From CAVQWT01 sp963810815 (lineage in GTDB: Bacteria; Pseudomonadota; Gammaproteobacteria; Burkholderiales; Casimicrobiaceae), in the NCBI GenBank assembly GCA_963810815.1, contig CAWEPB010000007.1, positions 248,001 through 312,000 on the forward strand: a stretch of DNA of 64,000 nt, written 5' to 3'. The translations under genes and the position numbers were made by a program. The stretch's first letter is position 1, and every line of letters begins with the position of its first letter. Below the pieces are notes generated by a model that worked only from the letters and a program-made list of their open reading frames with translations, was not told where the DNA came from and did not search any database. Shown here piece after piece: positions 44,015 through 52,906 of this stretch.

Positions 44015-44979
44015 AACAACTCACCCGTGTTGCGGCGGCGCTGGCCGCCGCTGCCTTGATCGCGCCCGCCGCGGCGAAGGAATTCCGCAATTCGGACGTC
44101 CATCCGGCCGACTATCCGACGGTGATGGCCGTCAACTACATGAGCGACATCATCAAGCAGAAGACGGGCGGCAAGCACTCGATCAAGACCTTCCACGGCG
44201 GCACGCTGGGCAGCGAAAAGGACACCATCGAGCAGACCAAGCTCGGCGGACTCGACCTCGTGCGGATCAACGTGGCACCGATGAACAACATCGTCCCCGA
44301 GACGATGGTCCCGACGATGCCGTTCCTGTTCCGGTCGAAGGAGCACATGCGCAAGGTGCTCGACGGCCCGATCGGCGACGAGATCCTGAAGGCGGCCGAG
44401 GCGCAGGGGTTCATCGGCCTCGCGTTCTACGATTCGGGCGCCCGGTCGCTGTACACGGTCAAGAAGCCGGTCCGGTCGCTGGCCGACGCCAAGGGCATGA
44501 AGATCCGCGTCCAGCAGTCCGACCTGTGGGTTGCGCTGCTGCAGGCGATGGGCGCCAACGCGACGCCGATGCCGTACGGCGAGGTCTACACGGCGCTCAA
44601 GGTCGGCACCGTCGACGGCGCCGAGAACAACTGGCCGTCGTACGATACCTCGCGCCACTTCGAGGTCGCCAAGTACTACGCGATGACCGAACACTCGATG
44701 GCGCCGGAGATGCTGCTGATGTCGAAGAAGGTCTGGGACACGCTCACCCCGGAGGAGCAGAAGATCTTCCGCGACGCGGCGAAGCAGTCGGTGCCCTACA
44801 TGCGCAAGCTGTGGGACGAGAAGGAAGCCAAGTCGCGTGCCGCCGTGGTCGCCGGCGGCGCGGAGGTCATCGAGGTCGACAAGAAGTCGTTCCAGGACGT
44901 CATGGGCCCGGTGTACGAGAAGTTCATGACGACACCGAAGCTGAAGTCGATGGTCAAGGCCGTGCAGGACACGAAGTAG
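44011..44979 (+). CDS. dctP: TRAP transporter binding protein DctP, probable hexuronate
   Basis: A 322-residue periplasmic binding protein. Signal peptide ends IAPAAAKE. GGTLGSEKDTIEQTKLGGLD, ADAKGMKIRVQQSDLW with the substrate-carboxylate Arg, and YTALKVGTVDGAENNW follow family order. Its ATG overlaps the regulator stop, with AGGAGGAA at good distance. Because the operon continues into dctQM, fructuronate reductase and uronate isomerase, the ligand is probably D-glucuronate or D-galacturonate; DctP proteins binding these sugars acids are known in betaproteobacteria. Confidence 0.88.
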   Translation: MKQLTRVAAALAAAALIAPAAAKEFRNSDVHPADYPTVMAVNYMSDIIKQKTGGKHSIKTFHGGTLGSEKDTIEQTKLGGLDLVRINVAPMNNIVPETMVPTMPFLFRSKEHMRKVLDGPIGDEILKAAEAQGFIGLAFYDSGARSLYTVKKPVRSLADAKGMKIRVQQSDLWVALLQAMGANATPMPYGEVYTALKVGTVDGAENNWPSYDTSRHFEVAKYYAMTEHSMAPEMLLMSKKVWDTLTPEEQKIFRDAAKQSVPYMRKLWDEKEAKSRAAVVAGGAEVIEVDKKSFQDVMGPVYEKFMTTPKLKSMVKAVQDTK

Positions 44980-45040
44980 GCGGCGGAGGCACCCGCCCGG
45001 AGCGGCAGGCTCCGGGCGGATTCAAACCGGGAGTGTGCCG

Positions 45041-45529
45041 ATGTTTACGCGCTTCAACGCCGCGCTGGCGAAGTTCTGCATGGTCGTCGCGGTGACCGGC
45101 CTGCTGGTCATCGTCGTGTGCGTGCTGATCCAGGTCTTTGGCCGCTACGTTCTCAACGACACGCCGACCTGGGCCGAAGCGCTGGCGCTGGTGCTGGTCC
45201 TCTGGGTCACGATGCTCGGGGCCGCGGTCGGTGTCCGCGACGCGGGCCACATCGGCATGGAATCGCTGCTGATCTGGGTCTCGGAAGAGCGCCGCCGCAA
45301 ACTCGAGATCCTCATCCACCTGCTGTCCGCGCTGTTCGGCGCGATGATGGCGTGGCAGGGGGCGATCCTGGCCGAGTCGGTGATGGGCTACAAGATCCCG
45401 ACCCTCGGCATTCCCGAGGGCCTCAACCACGTGCCGGTCGCGGTCGCCGGCTTCCTGATCGTGCTGTTCTCGATCGAGCACATCATCGCGCTGGTCAAGC
45501 GCGAGGAAGTGGTCCCGTCATGGTACTGA
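45041..45529 (+). CDS. dctQ: TRAP transporter small permease DctQ (uronate)
   Basis: A 162-residue small TRAP subunit with four membrane helices. LIQVFGRYVLNDTPTWAEALALVLV and RDAGHIGMESLLIWVSEERR are characteristic. ATG 45041 has GGGAG seven bases upstream and is preferred over GTG 45035. The last codons (EEVVPSWY) lie in the first half of an imperfect duplication that is repeated just before dctM. Confidence 0.87.
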   Translation: MFTRFNAALAKFCMVVAVTGLLVIVVCVLIQVFGRYVLNDTPTWAEALALVLVLWVTMLGAAVGVRDAGHIGMESLLIWVSEERRRKLEILIHLLSALFGAMMAWQGAILAESVMGYKIPTLGIPEGLNHVPVAVAGFLIVLFSIEHIIALVKREEVVPSWY

Positions 45530-45581
45530 CCGTCACGCTGGCCGCCGGCGAGGAAGCGACCCCGTCATGGCGCTGACCATC
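45503..45581 (+). repeat. Imperfect duplication at the dctQ-dctM junction
   Basis: A 32-base segment at 45503-45534 (dctQ end) is echoed at 45550-45581 (dctM start) with period 47; 26 of 32 bases match, including CCCGTCATGG. The first copy contains an ATG with MVLTV-like codons, as if an original dctM start had been duplicated. Confidence 0.6.
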
Positions 45582-46856
45582 CTTTCCGTCGTCTTCCTGG
45601 CGCTGCTGGTCCTGGGCGTGCCCGTCGCCTTCGCGATCGGGCTGTCCGCCGTCGTCACGATCCTCTACGAGGGCCTGCCGGTCGCGGTCGTGTTCGGGCG
45701 CATGGTCTCGGGGATGACGGTGTTCTCGTTCCTCGCGATCCCGTTCTTCATCTTCGCCGGCGAGCTCATGCTCTACGGCGGCATCGCCCACCGGATCGTC
45801 GCGCTGGCCAAGAACCTGGTCGGGCATGTCCGCGGCGGACTCGGGATGTCGAACGTCGTCGCCTGCACGCTGTTCGGGGGCGTCTCGGGCTCGCCGGTCG
45901 CCGACGTGTCGGCGATGGGCGCGGTGATGATCCCGATGATGAAGAAGGAAGGCTACGACGCCGACTACGCGGTCAACGTCACCACCCACGCCGCCCTGGT
46001 CGGCGCGCTGATGCCGACCAGCCACAACATGATCATCTATTCGCTGGCGGCGGGCGGCAAGGTGTCGATCGCCGCGCTGATCCTGGCCGGCCTGCTGCCG
46101 GCCGTGGTGCTGACCATCTGCAACCTCGTCGCCGCGTATGCGGTCGCGATCAAGCGCGGCTACCCCGCGGGCACCTTCCCCGGCTGGGACATCGTCGCGC
46201 ACTCGCTCGCGGCGGCGGCGCCCGGCCTGTTCGTCGCCGTCATCATCGTCGCGGGCATCCTCTCGGGCGTGTTCACCGCGACCGAGTCGGCGTCGGTCGC
46301 CGTGCTCTACGCGCTGTTGATCACGGTGCTGGTCTACCGCAGCCTGTCGTGGGACGACTTCCTCAAGGCGGCGGCGCGGGCGGTCAAGAAGACCGGCGTC
46401 GTGCTGCTGCTGATCGGCGTGTCCGCCACGCTCGGCTACCTGATGAGCCTCTACAGCGTCGCCGAAGTCACCGGCGCCGCGCTGTCGAAGATCACCAGCA
46501 CGCCGTGGATCATCTTCCTGCTGGTAAACGTCATCCTGTTCCTGCTGGGTACCTTCCTCGACATGGCGGCGACGATCCTCATCTGCACGCCGATCTTCCT
46601 GCCGATCGTCCAGCAGTACGGCATGGACCCGGTCCAGTTCGGGATGGTGATGCTGATCAACTGCGCGCTGGGCCTCAACACCCCACCGGTCGGGACGACG
46701 CAGTTCGTGGGCTGCGCGCTGGGCGAGATCTCGGTCGAGCAGGTGATGAAGACGATCGCGCCGTTCTACCTGTCGCTGACGGCGGCGCTGATGATCGTCA
46801 CCTACGTGCCGGCGTTCTCGCTGTGGCTGCCGCGGGTCGCGGGCTACCTGCGCTGA
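45567..46856 (+). CDS. dctM: TRAP transporter large permease DctM (uronate)
   Basis: A 429-residue large TRAP subunit with about 12 membrane segments. PFFIFAGELMLYGGIAHRI, CTLFGGVSGSPVADVSAMG near residue 98 and LGLNTPPVGTTQFVGCALG near 371 are family hallmarks. It pairs with the DctQ encoded 37 bp upstream, and its stop is followed after seven bases by uxuB, so transport and catabolism are made together. Confidence 0.9.
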   Translation: MALTILSVVFLALLVLGVPVAFAIGLSAVVTILYEGLPVAVVFGRMVSGMTVFSFLAIPFFIFAGELMLYGGIAHRIVALAKNLVGHVRGGLGMSNVVACTLFGGVSGSPVADVSAMGAVMIPMMKKEGYDADYAVNVTTHAALVGALMPTSHNMIIYSLAAGGKVSIAALILAGLLPAVVLTICNLVAAYAVAIKRGYPAGTFPGWDIVAHSLAAAAPGLFVAVIIVAGILSGVFTATESASVAVLYALLITVLVYRSLSWDDFLKAAARAVKKTGVVLLLIGVSATLGYLMSLYSVAEVTGAALSKITSTPWIIFLLVNVILFLLGTFLDMAATILICTPIFLPIVQQYGMDPVQFGMVMLINCALGLNTPPVGTTQFVGCALGEISVEQVMKTIAPFYLSLTAALMIVTYVPAFSLWLPRVAGYLR

Positions 46857-46863
46857 GGCTGCG

Positions 46864-48351
46864 ATGGCCGCGTTGAGCTTCGCCACGCTCGCCGGCCTGC
46901 CGCCCGGGGTCGCGCGGCCCGCATACGATCCGTCGTCCGTCGTCACCGGCATCCTGCATCTGGGCCTCGGCGCGTTCCACCGCGCGCACGAGGCCGTCTA
47001 CACCGATGCGGTGCTCGCGCGCGACCCGCGCTGGGGCATCTGCGGCGTGTCGCTGAAGACGCCGCGGGCGACGGCGCCGCTGGCCGCGCAGGACGGGCTG
47101 TACACGGTGCTCACCCGGTCCGCCGAGGGCACCGCGGCGCGGGTGATCGGCAGCCTGCGCGAGGCGGTGTTCGCCGGCGCCGACCGCGCGGCGCTGGTCG
47201 CCCGCTTCGCCGATCCGCGCATCGCCATCGTCTCGCTGACCGTCACCGAAAAGGGCTACTGCCACGACCCGGCGACCGGCCGCCTCGACCTCGCGCATCC
47301 GGACATCGCCCACGACCTCGCGACGCCGCAGTCGCCGGTGTCGGCGGTCGGTCTGCTCGCCGCGGGTCTCGCGGCGCGGCGCGCCGCCGGCGCGGGCCCG
47401 CTCACCGTCGTCTGCTGCGACAACCTTCCGCACAACGGCCGCACCGTCGAAGGGATCGTCGGCGCGTTCGTGCAGGCGTGCGACCCCGCGCTCGCCGAGT
47501 GGATCGGCGTCCAGGTGGCGTTTCCGAACACGATGGTCGACCGCATCGTTCCGGCGACCACCGCCGCCGACGTCGCCGACGCGGCGGCGCGCCTGGGGGT
47601 CGCCGACGCGGCGCCGGTCGTCGCCGAACCCTTCTCCCAGTGGGTGCTCGAGGATCGGTTCGCCGGCCCGCGGCCGCCCTGGGAGGACGCGGGCGCGCAG
47701 TTCGCCGCCGACGTCGCGCCGTTCGAGACGATGAAGCTGCGCCTGCTGAACGGCAGCCACTCGTCGCTCGCCTACCTCGGCTTCCTGCTGGGGCACGAGA
47801 CGATCTGGCAGGCGAGCGCCGATCGCGACCTCGCGACTTTCGTCGAGCGGCAGATGGAGGAGGAGATCGCGCCGACACTGGTGGCGCCGCCCGGTGTCGA
47901 TCTCGCGACCTACCGGCACCAGCTGATGGACCGCTTCCGCAATCCGGCCCTGCCGCATCGCACGCAGCAGATCGCGATGGACGGCTCGCAGAAGCTGCCG
48001 CAGCGGCTGCTCGGCACCGTGCGCGACCGGCTCGCGGGCGGCGGGTCGATCCGCCATCTGGCGCTGGCGGTCGCGGCGTGGATCCGGTACGCCAGCGGAC
48101 GCGACGAGGCCGGCGCGCCGATCGCCGTCGCCGACCCGCTTGCGGCGCGCTTCGCCGCAATCGCCGCCGAGGCCGGGCAGGGTGCCGACGCCGCGCCGCG
48201 GCTCGCCGACGGCTTCCTCGCCCTCACCGCCGTGTTCGGCGCCGACCTGCCGGTGCAGCCGGCGTTCCGCGCGGCGGTCGCGCACAACGTCGCGGCGCTG
48301 CTGCGCGACGGCGTGCGGCGGACGCTGGTCGTGCACCTGGCGGGCACGTGA
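46864..48351 (+). CDS. uxuB: Fructuronate reductase/mannitol dehydrogenase family (UxuB)
   Basis: A 495-residue long-chain polyol dehydrogenase. GILHLGLGAFHRAHEAVYTD (residues 28-47) binds NAD, VTEKGYCHD near 122, FPNTMVDRIVPATT near 221 and MKLRLLNGSHSSLAYLG near 291 hold the catalytic Lys and Asn/His. In E. coli UxuB reduces D-fructuronate to D-mannonate; UxaB and mannitol dehydrogenase are close relatives. The following uxaC makes fructuronate the likely substrate. UxuA (mannonate dehydratase) is not in the window. Confidence 0.85.
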   Translation: MAALSFATLAGLPPGVARPAYDPSSVVTGILHLGLGAFHRAHEAVYTDAVLARDPRWGICGVSLKTPRATAPLAAQDGLYTVLTRSAEGTAARVIGSLREAVFAGADRAALVARFADPRIAIVSLTVTEKGYCHDPATGRLDLAHPDIAHDLATPQSPVSAVGLLAAGLAARRAAGAGPLTVVCCDNLPHNGRTVEGIVGAFVQACDPALAEWIGVQVAFPNTMVDRIVPATTAADVADAAARLGVADAAPVVAEPFSQWVLEDRFAGPRPPWEDAGAQFAADVAPFETMKLRLLNGSHSSLAYLGFLLGHETIWQASADRDLATFVERQMEEEIAPTLVAPPGVDLATYRHQLMDRFRNPALPHRTQQIAMDGSQKLPQRLLGTVRDRLAGGGSIRHLALAVAAWIRYASGRDEAGAPIAVADPLAARFAAIAAEAGQGADAAPRLADGFLALTAVFGADLPVQPAFRAAVAHNVAALLRDGVRRTLVVHLAGT

Positions 48352-48452
48352 GCGGGCGCCGGACTTGCTCCGCACCGACTGCATGACCGCTCGCACGGTT
48401 TCACGCGATCCGACCGCGTGAGCCGAATCCCCGTTCCCTCGAGGCCTCCCGC

Positions 48453-49889
48453 ATGACGACGCTCGAACTCCATCCCGACCGGCTGTTTCCCGTCGACCCC
48501 GGCCTGCGCGCGCTGGCGCGCTCGCTCTACGCCACCGTGGCGACGCTGCCGATCGTCAGTCCGCACGGACACACCGATCCGCAGTGGTACGCCGACGACA
48601 CGCCGTTCCCCGACGCGTCGGCGCTGTTCATCACGCCGGACCACTACGTGTTCCGGATGCTCTACAGCCAGGGCGTGCGGCTCGAGGACCTGGGCATTCC
48701 GCCGCGCGGCGATCCCGGCGCGGGCGGTCGCGCCGGGGGGGCGGTCGAGACCGACGCACGGAAGATCTGGCACCGCTTCGCCGCGCATTGGCCGCTGTTC
48801 CGCGGCACGCCGACCCGCGTGTGGCTCGACCACGCATTCCACGAGGGCTTCGGCATCCGCGAGCGGCTCGAGCCCGCGAACGCCGACGCCATCTTCGACC
48901 GCATCAACGCCGCGCTGGCGACGCCGGAATACCGGCCGCGGGCGCTGTTCGACCGCTTCGGCATCGAGGTGATCGCGACCACCGAGTCGCCGCTCGACCC
49001 GCTCGCGCACCACGCGAAGATCCGCGCCAGCGGCTGGGGCGGCCGCGTGATCACCGCGTACCGCCCCGACCCGGTGGCCGACCCCGAGTTCGAGGGCTTC
49101 CGGGCCAATGTCGAGCGCTTCGGCGCGCTCGCCGGCGAGAACGCGGCGACCTGGTCGGGCTACCTCGCCGCGCACCGCAACCGGCGGGCGTTCTTCGCCT
49201 CGATGGGCGCCACTTCGACCGACCACGGGCATCCGACGGCGCAGACGGCCGACCTGACGCCGGGCGAATGCCAGCGGCTGCTCGACCGCGCGCTCGCCGG
49301 CACGATCTCGCCGGCCGAGGCGGAGCTCTTCCGCGGGCAGGTGCTGACCGAGATGGCGAAGATGAGCCTCGACGACGGTCTGGTCATGCAGATCCATCCG
49401 GGCAGCTTCCGCAACCACAACGGCACGGTGTTCCGCGATTTCGGCCGCGACAAGGGCGCCGACATCCCGACGCGCACCGACTACGTGCGGGCCCTGAAGC
49501 CGCTGCTCGACCGCGTCGGCACCGAGCGCGGGCTGTCGATTGTGCTGTTCACGCTCGACGAGTCGACCTACGCGCGCGAGCTGGCGCCGCTGGCGGGTCA
49601 CTACCCGGTGCTGAAGCTCGGCCCGCCGTGGTGGTTCCACGACAGCTTCGAGGGCATGCTGCGGTTCTTCTCGATGGCGATCGAGACCGCGGGCTTCGCG
49701 AACACCGTCGGCTTCAACGACGACACGCGGGCGTTTCTTTCGATTCCCGCGCGGCACGACGTGTGGCGGCGCGTCGCCTGCCGCTTCCTCGCGACGCTGG
49801 TCGGCGAACACCGGCTCGAAGAGGACGAGGCCTTTGCGCTGGCGCCCGATCTCGCCTACGGCCTCGCCAAGCGCGCGTACCGGCTCTAG
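48453..49889 (+). CDS. uxaC: Uronate isomerase UxaC
   Basis: A 478-residue amidohydrolase-fold isomerase that converts D-glucuronate to D-fructuronate and D-galacturonate to D-tagaturonate. SPHGHTDPQWYADD near residue 36 has the zinc HxH, and DPLAHHAKIR, HPGSFRNHN, GPPWWFHDSFEGM and GFNDDTRAF hold the substrate and metal residues of UxaC. Length matches the family. It starts 101 bp after uxuB with GAGG upstream. Its TAG shares CTAG with the probable stop of the convergent LysR gene. Confidence 0.95.
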   Translation: MTTLELHPDRLFPVDPGLRALARSLYATVATLPIVSPHGHTDPQWYADDTPFPDASALFITPDHYVFRMLYSQGVRLEDLGIPPRGDPGAGGRAGGAVETDARKIWHRFAAHWPLFRGTPTRVWLDHAFHEGFGIRERLEPANADAIFDRINAALATPEYRPRALFDRFGIEVIATTESPLDPLAHHAKIRASGWGGRVITAYRPDPVADPEFEGFRANVERFGALAGENAATWSGYLAAHRNRRAFFASMGATSTDHGHPTAQTADLTPGECQRLLDRALAGTISPAEAELFRGQVLTEMAKMSLDDGLVMQIHPGSFRNHNGTVFRDFGRDKGADIPTRTDYVRALKPLLDRVGTERGLSIVLFTLDESTYARELAPLAGHYPVLKLGPPWWFHDSFEGMLRFFSMAIETAGFANTVGFNDDTRAFLSIPARHDVWRRVACRFLATLVGEHRLEEDEAFALAPDLAYGLAKRAYRL

Positions 49890-50852
49890 CGCGCGCCGAC
49901 CCCGTCCGCGCGGGCGCGCGCGCTCGCCCGGCGCCGGGGCCGGCGCCCCGAAGGCCCAGTCGGCGCGTGACACCGCGTCGATCCACCAGGCGAGCGCCTT
50001 GCCCGGCTTCGGCGCGCGCCAGGCCGCGACCATCCGCATCGGCGCGCGCGGCACGTCGATCGCCTTGGCGACCAGCCGCCCCGCAGCGAGCTCCGGCGCG
50101 GCGAGGTGCAGCGGCAGGAAGCCGCAGCCCAGGCCGGCGACCTGCGCGGCGACCTTCGTCGCGAGGTCGGGCACGGTCAGCGTGTCCTGCCCCTCCAGCA
50201 ACCCGAGTGTCCGCGGCGGCAGCGAGCGCGACGAGTCGCTGGCGACCACCGCGCGGTGGCCGGCGATGACGGACTCGGGCACCGGCTCGGCGGCAGCGGC
50301 CAGCGGGTGCGACGGTGCGACCGCGAAGATCGTCGCCACTTCGGCCAGCGGCCGCGTGCGGTAGCCGCCGCCCGGCGGCGGATCGCCGGTGCCGCCGATG
50401 ACGAGGTCCGCCCGGCGGTCGGCCAGCGCGTCCCAGGCACCGCCGAGGACCTCGCGCGACATCCGCAGGCGAGTGTGCGCCGTCGCGTTGTCGCGGCAGT
50501 GCACGTAGAACTCGCCCACCAGCGGCCAGAGGCGCTCGAACGGGACCAGCGCGTCGACGGCGATCGCGAGCTCGGTTTCCCACCCCGTCGCCACGCGGCG
50601 AACGCGGTGTTCGAGTTCGCCGGCGGCGCGCAGCAGCAGTCGCCCGCTGTCGAGCAGCTCGCGCCCGGCGGGAGTGAGCGCGGCGCGATGGCCGCGCCGG
50701 TCGAACACCGCGACGTCGAGATCCTGCTCGAGCTTGTGCACCTGGTAGGTGACCGCCGACGGTACGCGGTGCAACTCGTCGGCCGCCGCCGCGAAGCTGC
50801 CGCGCCGGTCGATGGCGTCGAGGAGGACGAGGGCGTCGAGCGAGAGTTTCAC
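49886..50852 (-). CDS. LysR-family regulator with damaged 3' end
   Basis: A LysR protein beginning MKLSLDALVLLDAIDRRGSF at GTG 50852; helix-turn-helix residues 16-50, with an effector domain from about 90. A TTG at 50861 is an alternative start. The regulatory domain is complete to WWIDAVSRADWAFGAPAPAP. After this the frame has no stop for nearly 2 kb and runs antisense over uxaC and uxuB. One extra base in the GC-repeat near 49915-49930 would instead bring it to TAG at 49886-49888, the usual length of about 320 residues. It is divergent from pirin-doxX and probably regulates them. Confidence 0.75.
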
Positions 50853-50855
50853 GGC

Positions 50856-50872
50856 ATTCAATAATATTGAAT
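50856..50872. promoter_or_regulatory. Perfect 17-bp palindrome, probable LysR operator
   Basis: ATTCAATAATATTGAAT is perfectly symmetric about its centre and contains a T-N11-A LysR box (TCAATAATATTGA). It lies immediately before the GTG start of the LysR gene and about 110 bases before pirin, in an AT-rich island in GC-rich DNA, as expected for autoregulation and divergent control. Confidence 0.65.
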
Positions 50873-50983
50873 AAATCAGTCTGAATTCTTCGCTTTCTTT
50901 GGCGCCGGCGCAACCCCATCATCGGTGCGTCGCCTACACAGCGCCGGCCGAACCGCCGGCGAGCCATAGAACAGGAGAATCGT

Positions 50984-51682
50984 ATGATCGCGTTGCGCAA
51001 GGCCGACGAGCGGGGCCACGCCAACCACGGCTGGCTCGATTCCTTCCACAGTTTCAGCTTCGCCGATTACTACGACCCGGCGCACATGGGCTACGGTCCG
51101 CTGCGCGTGATCAACGAGGACCGGGTGCAGCCCGGCATGGGCTTCGGCACCCACGGACACCGCGACATGGAGATCGTGTCGTACGTCCTCGAGGGCGAGC
51201 TCGAGCACAAGGACAGCATGGGCACCGGTTCGATCATCGTTCCGGGCGACGTCCAGCGGATGAGCGCCGGGCGCGGGGTGATGCACAGCGAGTACAACCC
51301 GTCGCGCACCGACGGCGTGCACTTCCTGCAGATCTGGATCGAGCCCGCCGAGCGTGGCATCAAGCCGGAGTACGAGCAGGTCGGCATCCCCGCCGCGGCG
51401 AAGCGCGGCCGGCTGGCGCTGATCGCCGGCCCTGCGGGGTCCGGCGCGGCGGTGACGATCCACCAGGACGCGCGGATGTACGCCGGGCTGTTCGACGGCG
51501 ACGAACGTGCCGTGCATCCGGTGGCGCCGGGCCGCCGCGCGTACGTGCATGTCGCGCGCGGCGCGCTTGCCGTCAACGGCGTGCCGCTGGAGGCGGGCGA
51601 CGCGGCGAAGATCGAAGCCGAGGCGGAAATCCGTCTCGACGGCGGCCGCGCCGCCGAAGTGCTGGTGTTCGACCTGCCCTGA
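50984..51682 (+). CDS. Pirin family protein (YhaK type)
   Basis: A 232-residue bicupin. HSFSFADYYDPAHMGYGPLRV at the N-terminus and GFGTHGHRDMEIVSYVLEGELEHKDS contain the conserved cupin His and Glu residues. SAGRGVMHSEYNPS is the second metal-region motif. Related pirins have quercetinase or redox-sensing activity. It is divergent from a LysR gene and upstream of DoxX, an arrangement common in proteobacteria under oxidative or electrophile control. GGAG precedes the ATG. Confidence 0.88.
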   Translation: MIALRKADERGHANHGWLDSFHSFSFADYYDPAHMGYGPLRVINEDRVQPGMGFGTHGHRDMEIVSYVLEGELEHKDSMGTGSIIVPGDVQRMSAGRGVMHSEYNPSRTDGVHFLQIWIEPAERGIKPEYEQVGIPAAAKRGRLALIAGPAGSGAAVTIHQDARMYAGLFDGDERAVHPVAPGRRAYVHVARGALAVNGVPLEAGDAAKIEAEAEIRLDGGRAAEVLVFDLP

Positions 51683-51743
51683 TCGACCGCAAGCCCGCGG
51701 TTCGACGATCAACCCAATCCGCTTCAACCTCTAGGAGATGAGC

Positions 51744-52160
51744 ATGACGACGCAAATCGAGATGACGCCCGCGAAGGACGCGGTGGCGCTGGTGGCGCGA
51801 ATCCTGCTGGCCGCGATGTTCGTGATCGCCGGCTTCGGCAAGATCGGCGGCTTCGAAGGGACGGCCGGCTATATCGCGAGCAAGGGGCTGCCGCTGCCCC
51901 AGGTCGGCGCGGCGATCGCCATCCTGGTCGAACTCGGCGGCGGCATCCTGCTGATCGTCGGATGGAAGGCGCGCTGGGCGGCGCTGGGGATCGCGGCGTT
52001 CACCGTGGTGGCGACGGTCTTCTTCCACAACTTCTGGGCGATGACCGGCACCGACGCCTTCACCAACCAGCTGATGTTCATGAAGAACCTCAGCGTGATC
52101 GGCGGACTGCTGGCGATCTGGGCGTTCGGTCCCGGGCGCCTGTCGGTCGACCGCGGCTGA
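51744..52160 (+). CDS. DoxX-family membrane protein
   Basis: A 138-residue protein with four membrane helices. ILLAAMFVIAGFGKIGGF, GLPLPQVGAAIAILVELGGGI and FFHNFWAM are typical of DoxX. Members belong to membrane redox complexes or act against oxidative damage. ATG 51744 is preferred over 51738 because AGGAG lies six bases before it. It is 61 bp after pirin and probably co-transcribed. Confidence 0.85.
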   Translation: MTTQIEMTPAKDAVALVARILLAAMFVIAGFGKIGGFEGTAGYIASKGLPLPQVGAAIAILVELGGGILLIVGWKARWAALGIAAFTVVATVFFHNFWAMTGTDAFTNQLMFMKNLSVIGGLLAIWAFGPGRLSVDRG

Positions 52161-52188
52161 GGCCGCCACGGGTGGCGCGTCGGCATCC

Positions 52189-52241
52189 CGCCCCCGGGGC
52201 ACGGCGACTGAAGGCCCATGGACGGGGTCGCCCCGGGGGCG
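52189..52241 (+). terminator. Hairpin after doxX
   Basis: A perfect 12-bp inverted repeat (CGCCCCCGGGGC at 52189-52200, GCCCCGGGGGCG at 52230-52241) with a 29-base loop lies 28 bases after the doxX stop. No T-run follows. Confidence 0.5.
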
Positions 52242-52369
52242 TGCCGGATTGAAAGGCGGGGCGCCCGGCTCCATCATCGTTGCTGTGAGCCGGTGATTCG
52301 TGGCGGCGCAACCCGACGCCTCGTGATCCTGGCTCCGCCCCGCCGTTTGTCACGCGACCAGGAGTTCCG

Positions 52370-52876
52370 ATGAAGACGAAGAAAACGAAGGTGCCCGCCG
52401 GCGCGCCGAAGATCGACACCGGCATCGCGGAAAAGGACCGCGCGCGCATCGCCGAGGGGCTGTCGCGGCTGCTCGCCGATACGTACACCGTGTACCTGAA
52501 GACGCACAATTTTCACTGGAACGTGAAGGGGCCGATGTTCAACACGCTCCACCTGATGTTCATGGACCAGTACAACGAGCTGTGGCTGTCGACGGACCTG
52601 ATCGCCGAGCGCATCCGTTCGCTGGGCTTCCCGGCGCCGGGCACCTACGCCGCATTCGGCAAGCTGACGTCGATTCCTGAGACGCCAGGCGTTCCGACCG
52701 CCGACGAGATGATCCGGCTGCTGGTCGAAGGCAACGAGGCGGTCGTGCGGACCGCGCGCAAGGTTTTCCCCCTGGTGGACAAGGTCAACGACGAGCCGTC
52801 GGCCGACCTGCTGACCCAGCGCATGCAGGTCCACGAAAAGAACGCGTGGATGTTGCGCAGCCTGCTCGAAGCCTGA
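52370..52876 (+). CDS. dps: Dps ferritin-like DNA-protecting protein
   Basis: A 168-residue Dps. The Lys-rich N-terminus (MKTKKTKVPAG) is of the kind that binds DNA. Ferroxidase residues are in THNFHWNVKGPMF (His), NTLHLMFMDQY (His, Asp) and ELWLSTDLIAERIRSLG (Asp/Glu). Twelve subunits form a shell that oxidises and stores iron with hydrogen peroxide. AGGAG precedes the ATG. The gene is just upstream of a REP-like element whose partial arm starts six bases after its stop. Confidence 0.92.
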   Translation: MKTKKTKVPAGAPKIDTGIAEKDRARIAEGLSRLLADTYTVYLKTHNFHWNVKGPMFNTLHLMFMDQYNELWLSTDLIAERIRSLGFPAPGTYAAFGKLTSIPETPGVPTADEMIRLLVEGNEAVVRTARKVFPLVDKVNDEPSADLLTQRMQVHEKNAWMLRSLLEA

Positions 52877-52881
52877 TCGGG

Positions 52882-52901
52882 CCCATTGGGGCCAGGTCGG
52901 A
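52882..52901 (+). repeat. Partial, degenerate arm preceding element copy 2
   Basis: CCCATTGGGGCCAGGTCGGA resembles the start of the following intact arm (CCCATTGGGGTCAGGTCGAA at 52902-52921) with three changes and is placed 20 bases before it, directly after dps. It may be the trace of a nested or slipped insertion. Confidence 0.6.
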
Positions 52902-52906
52902 CCCAT

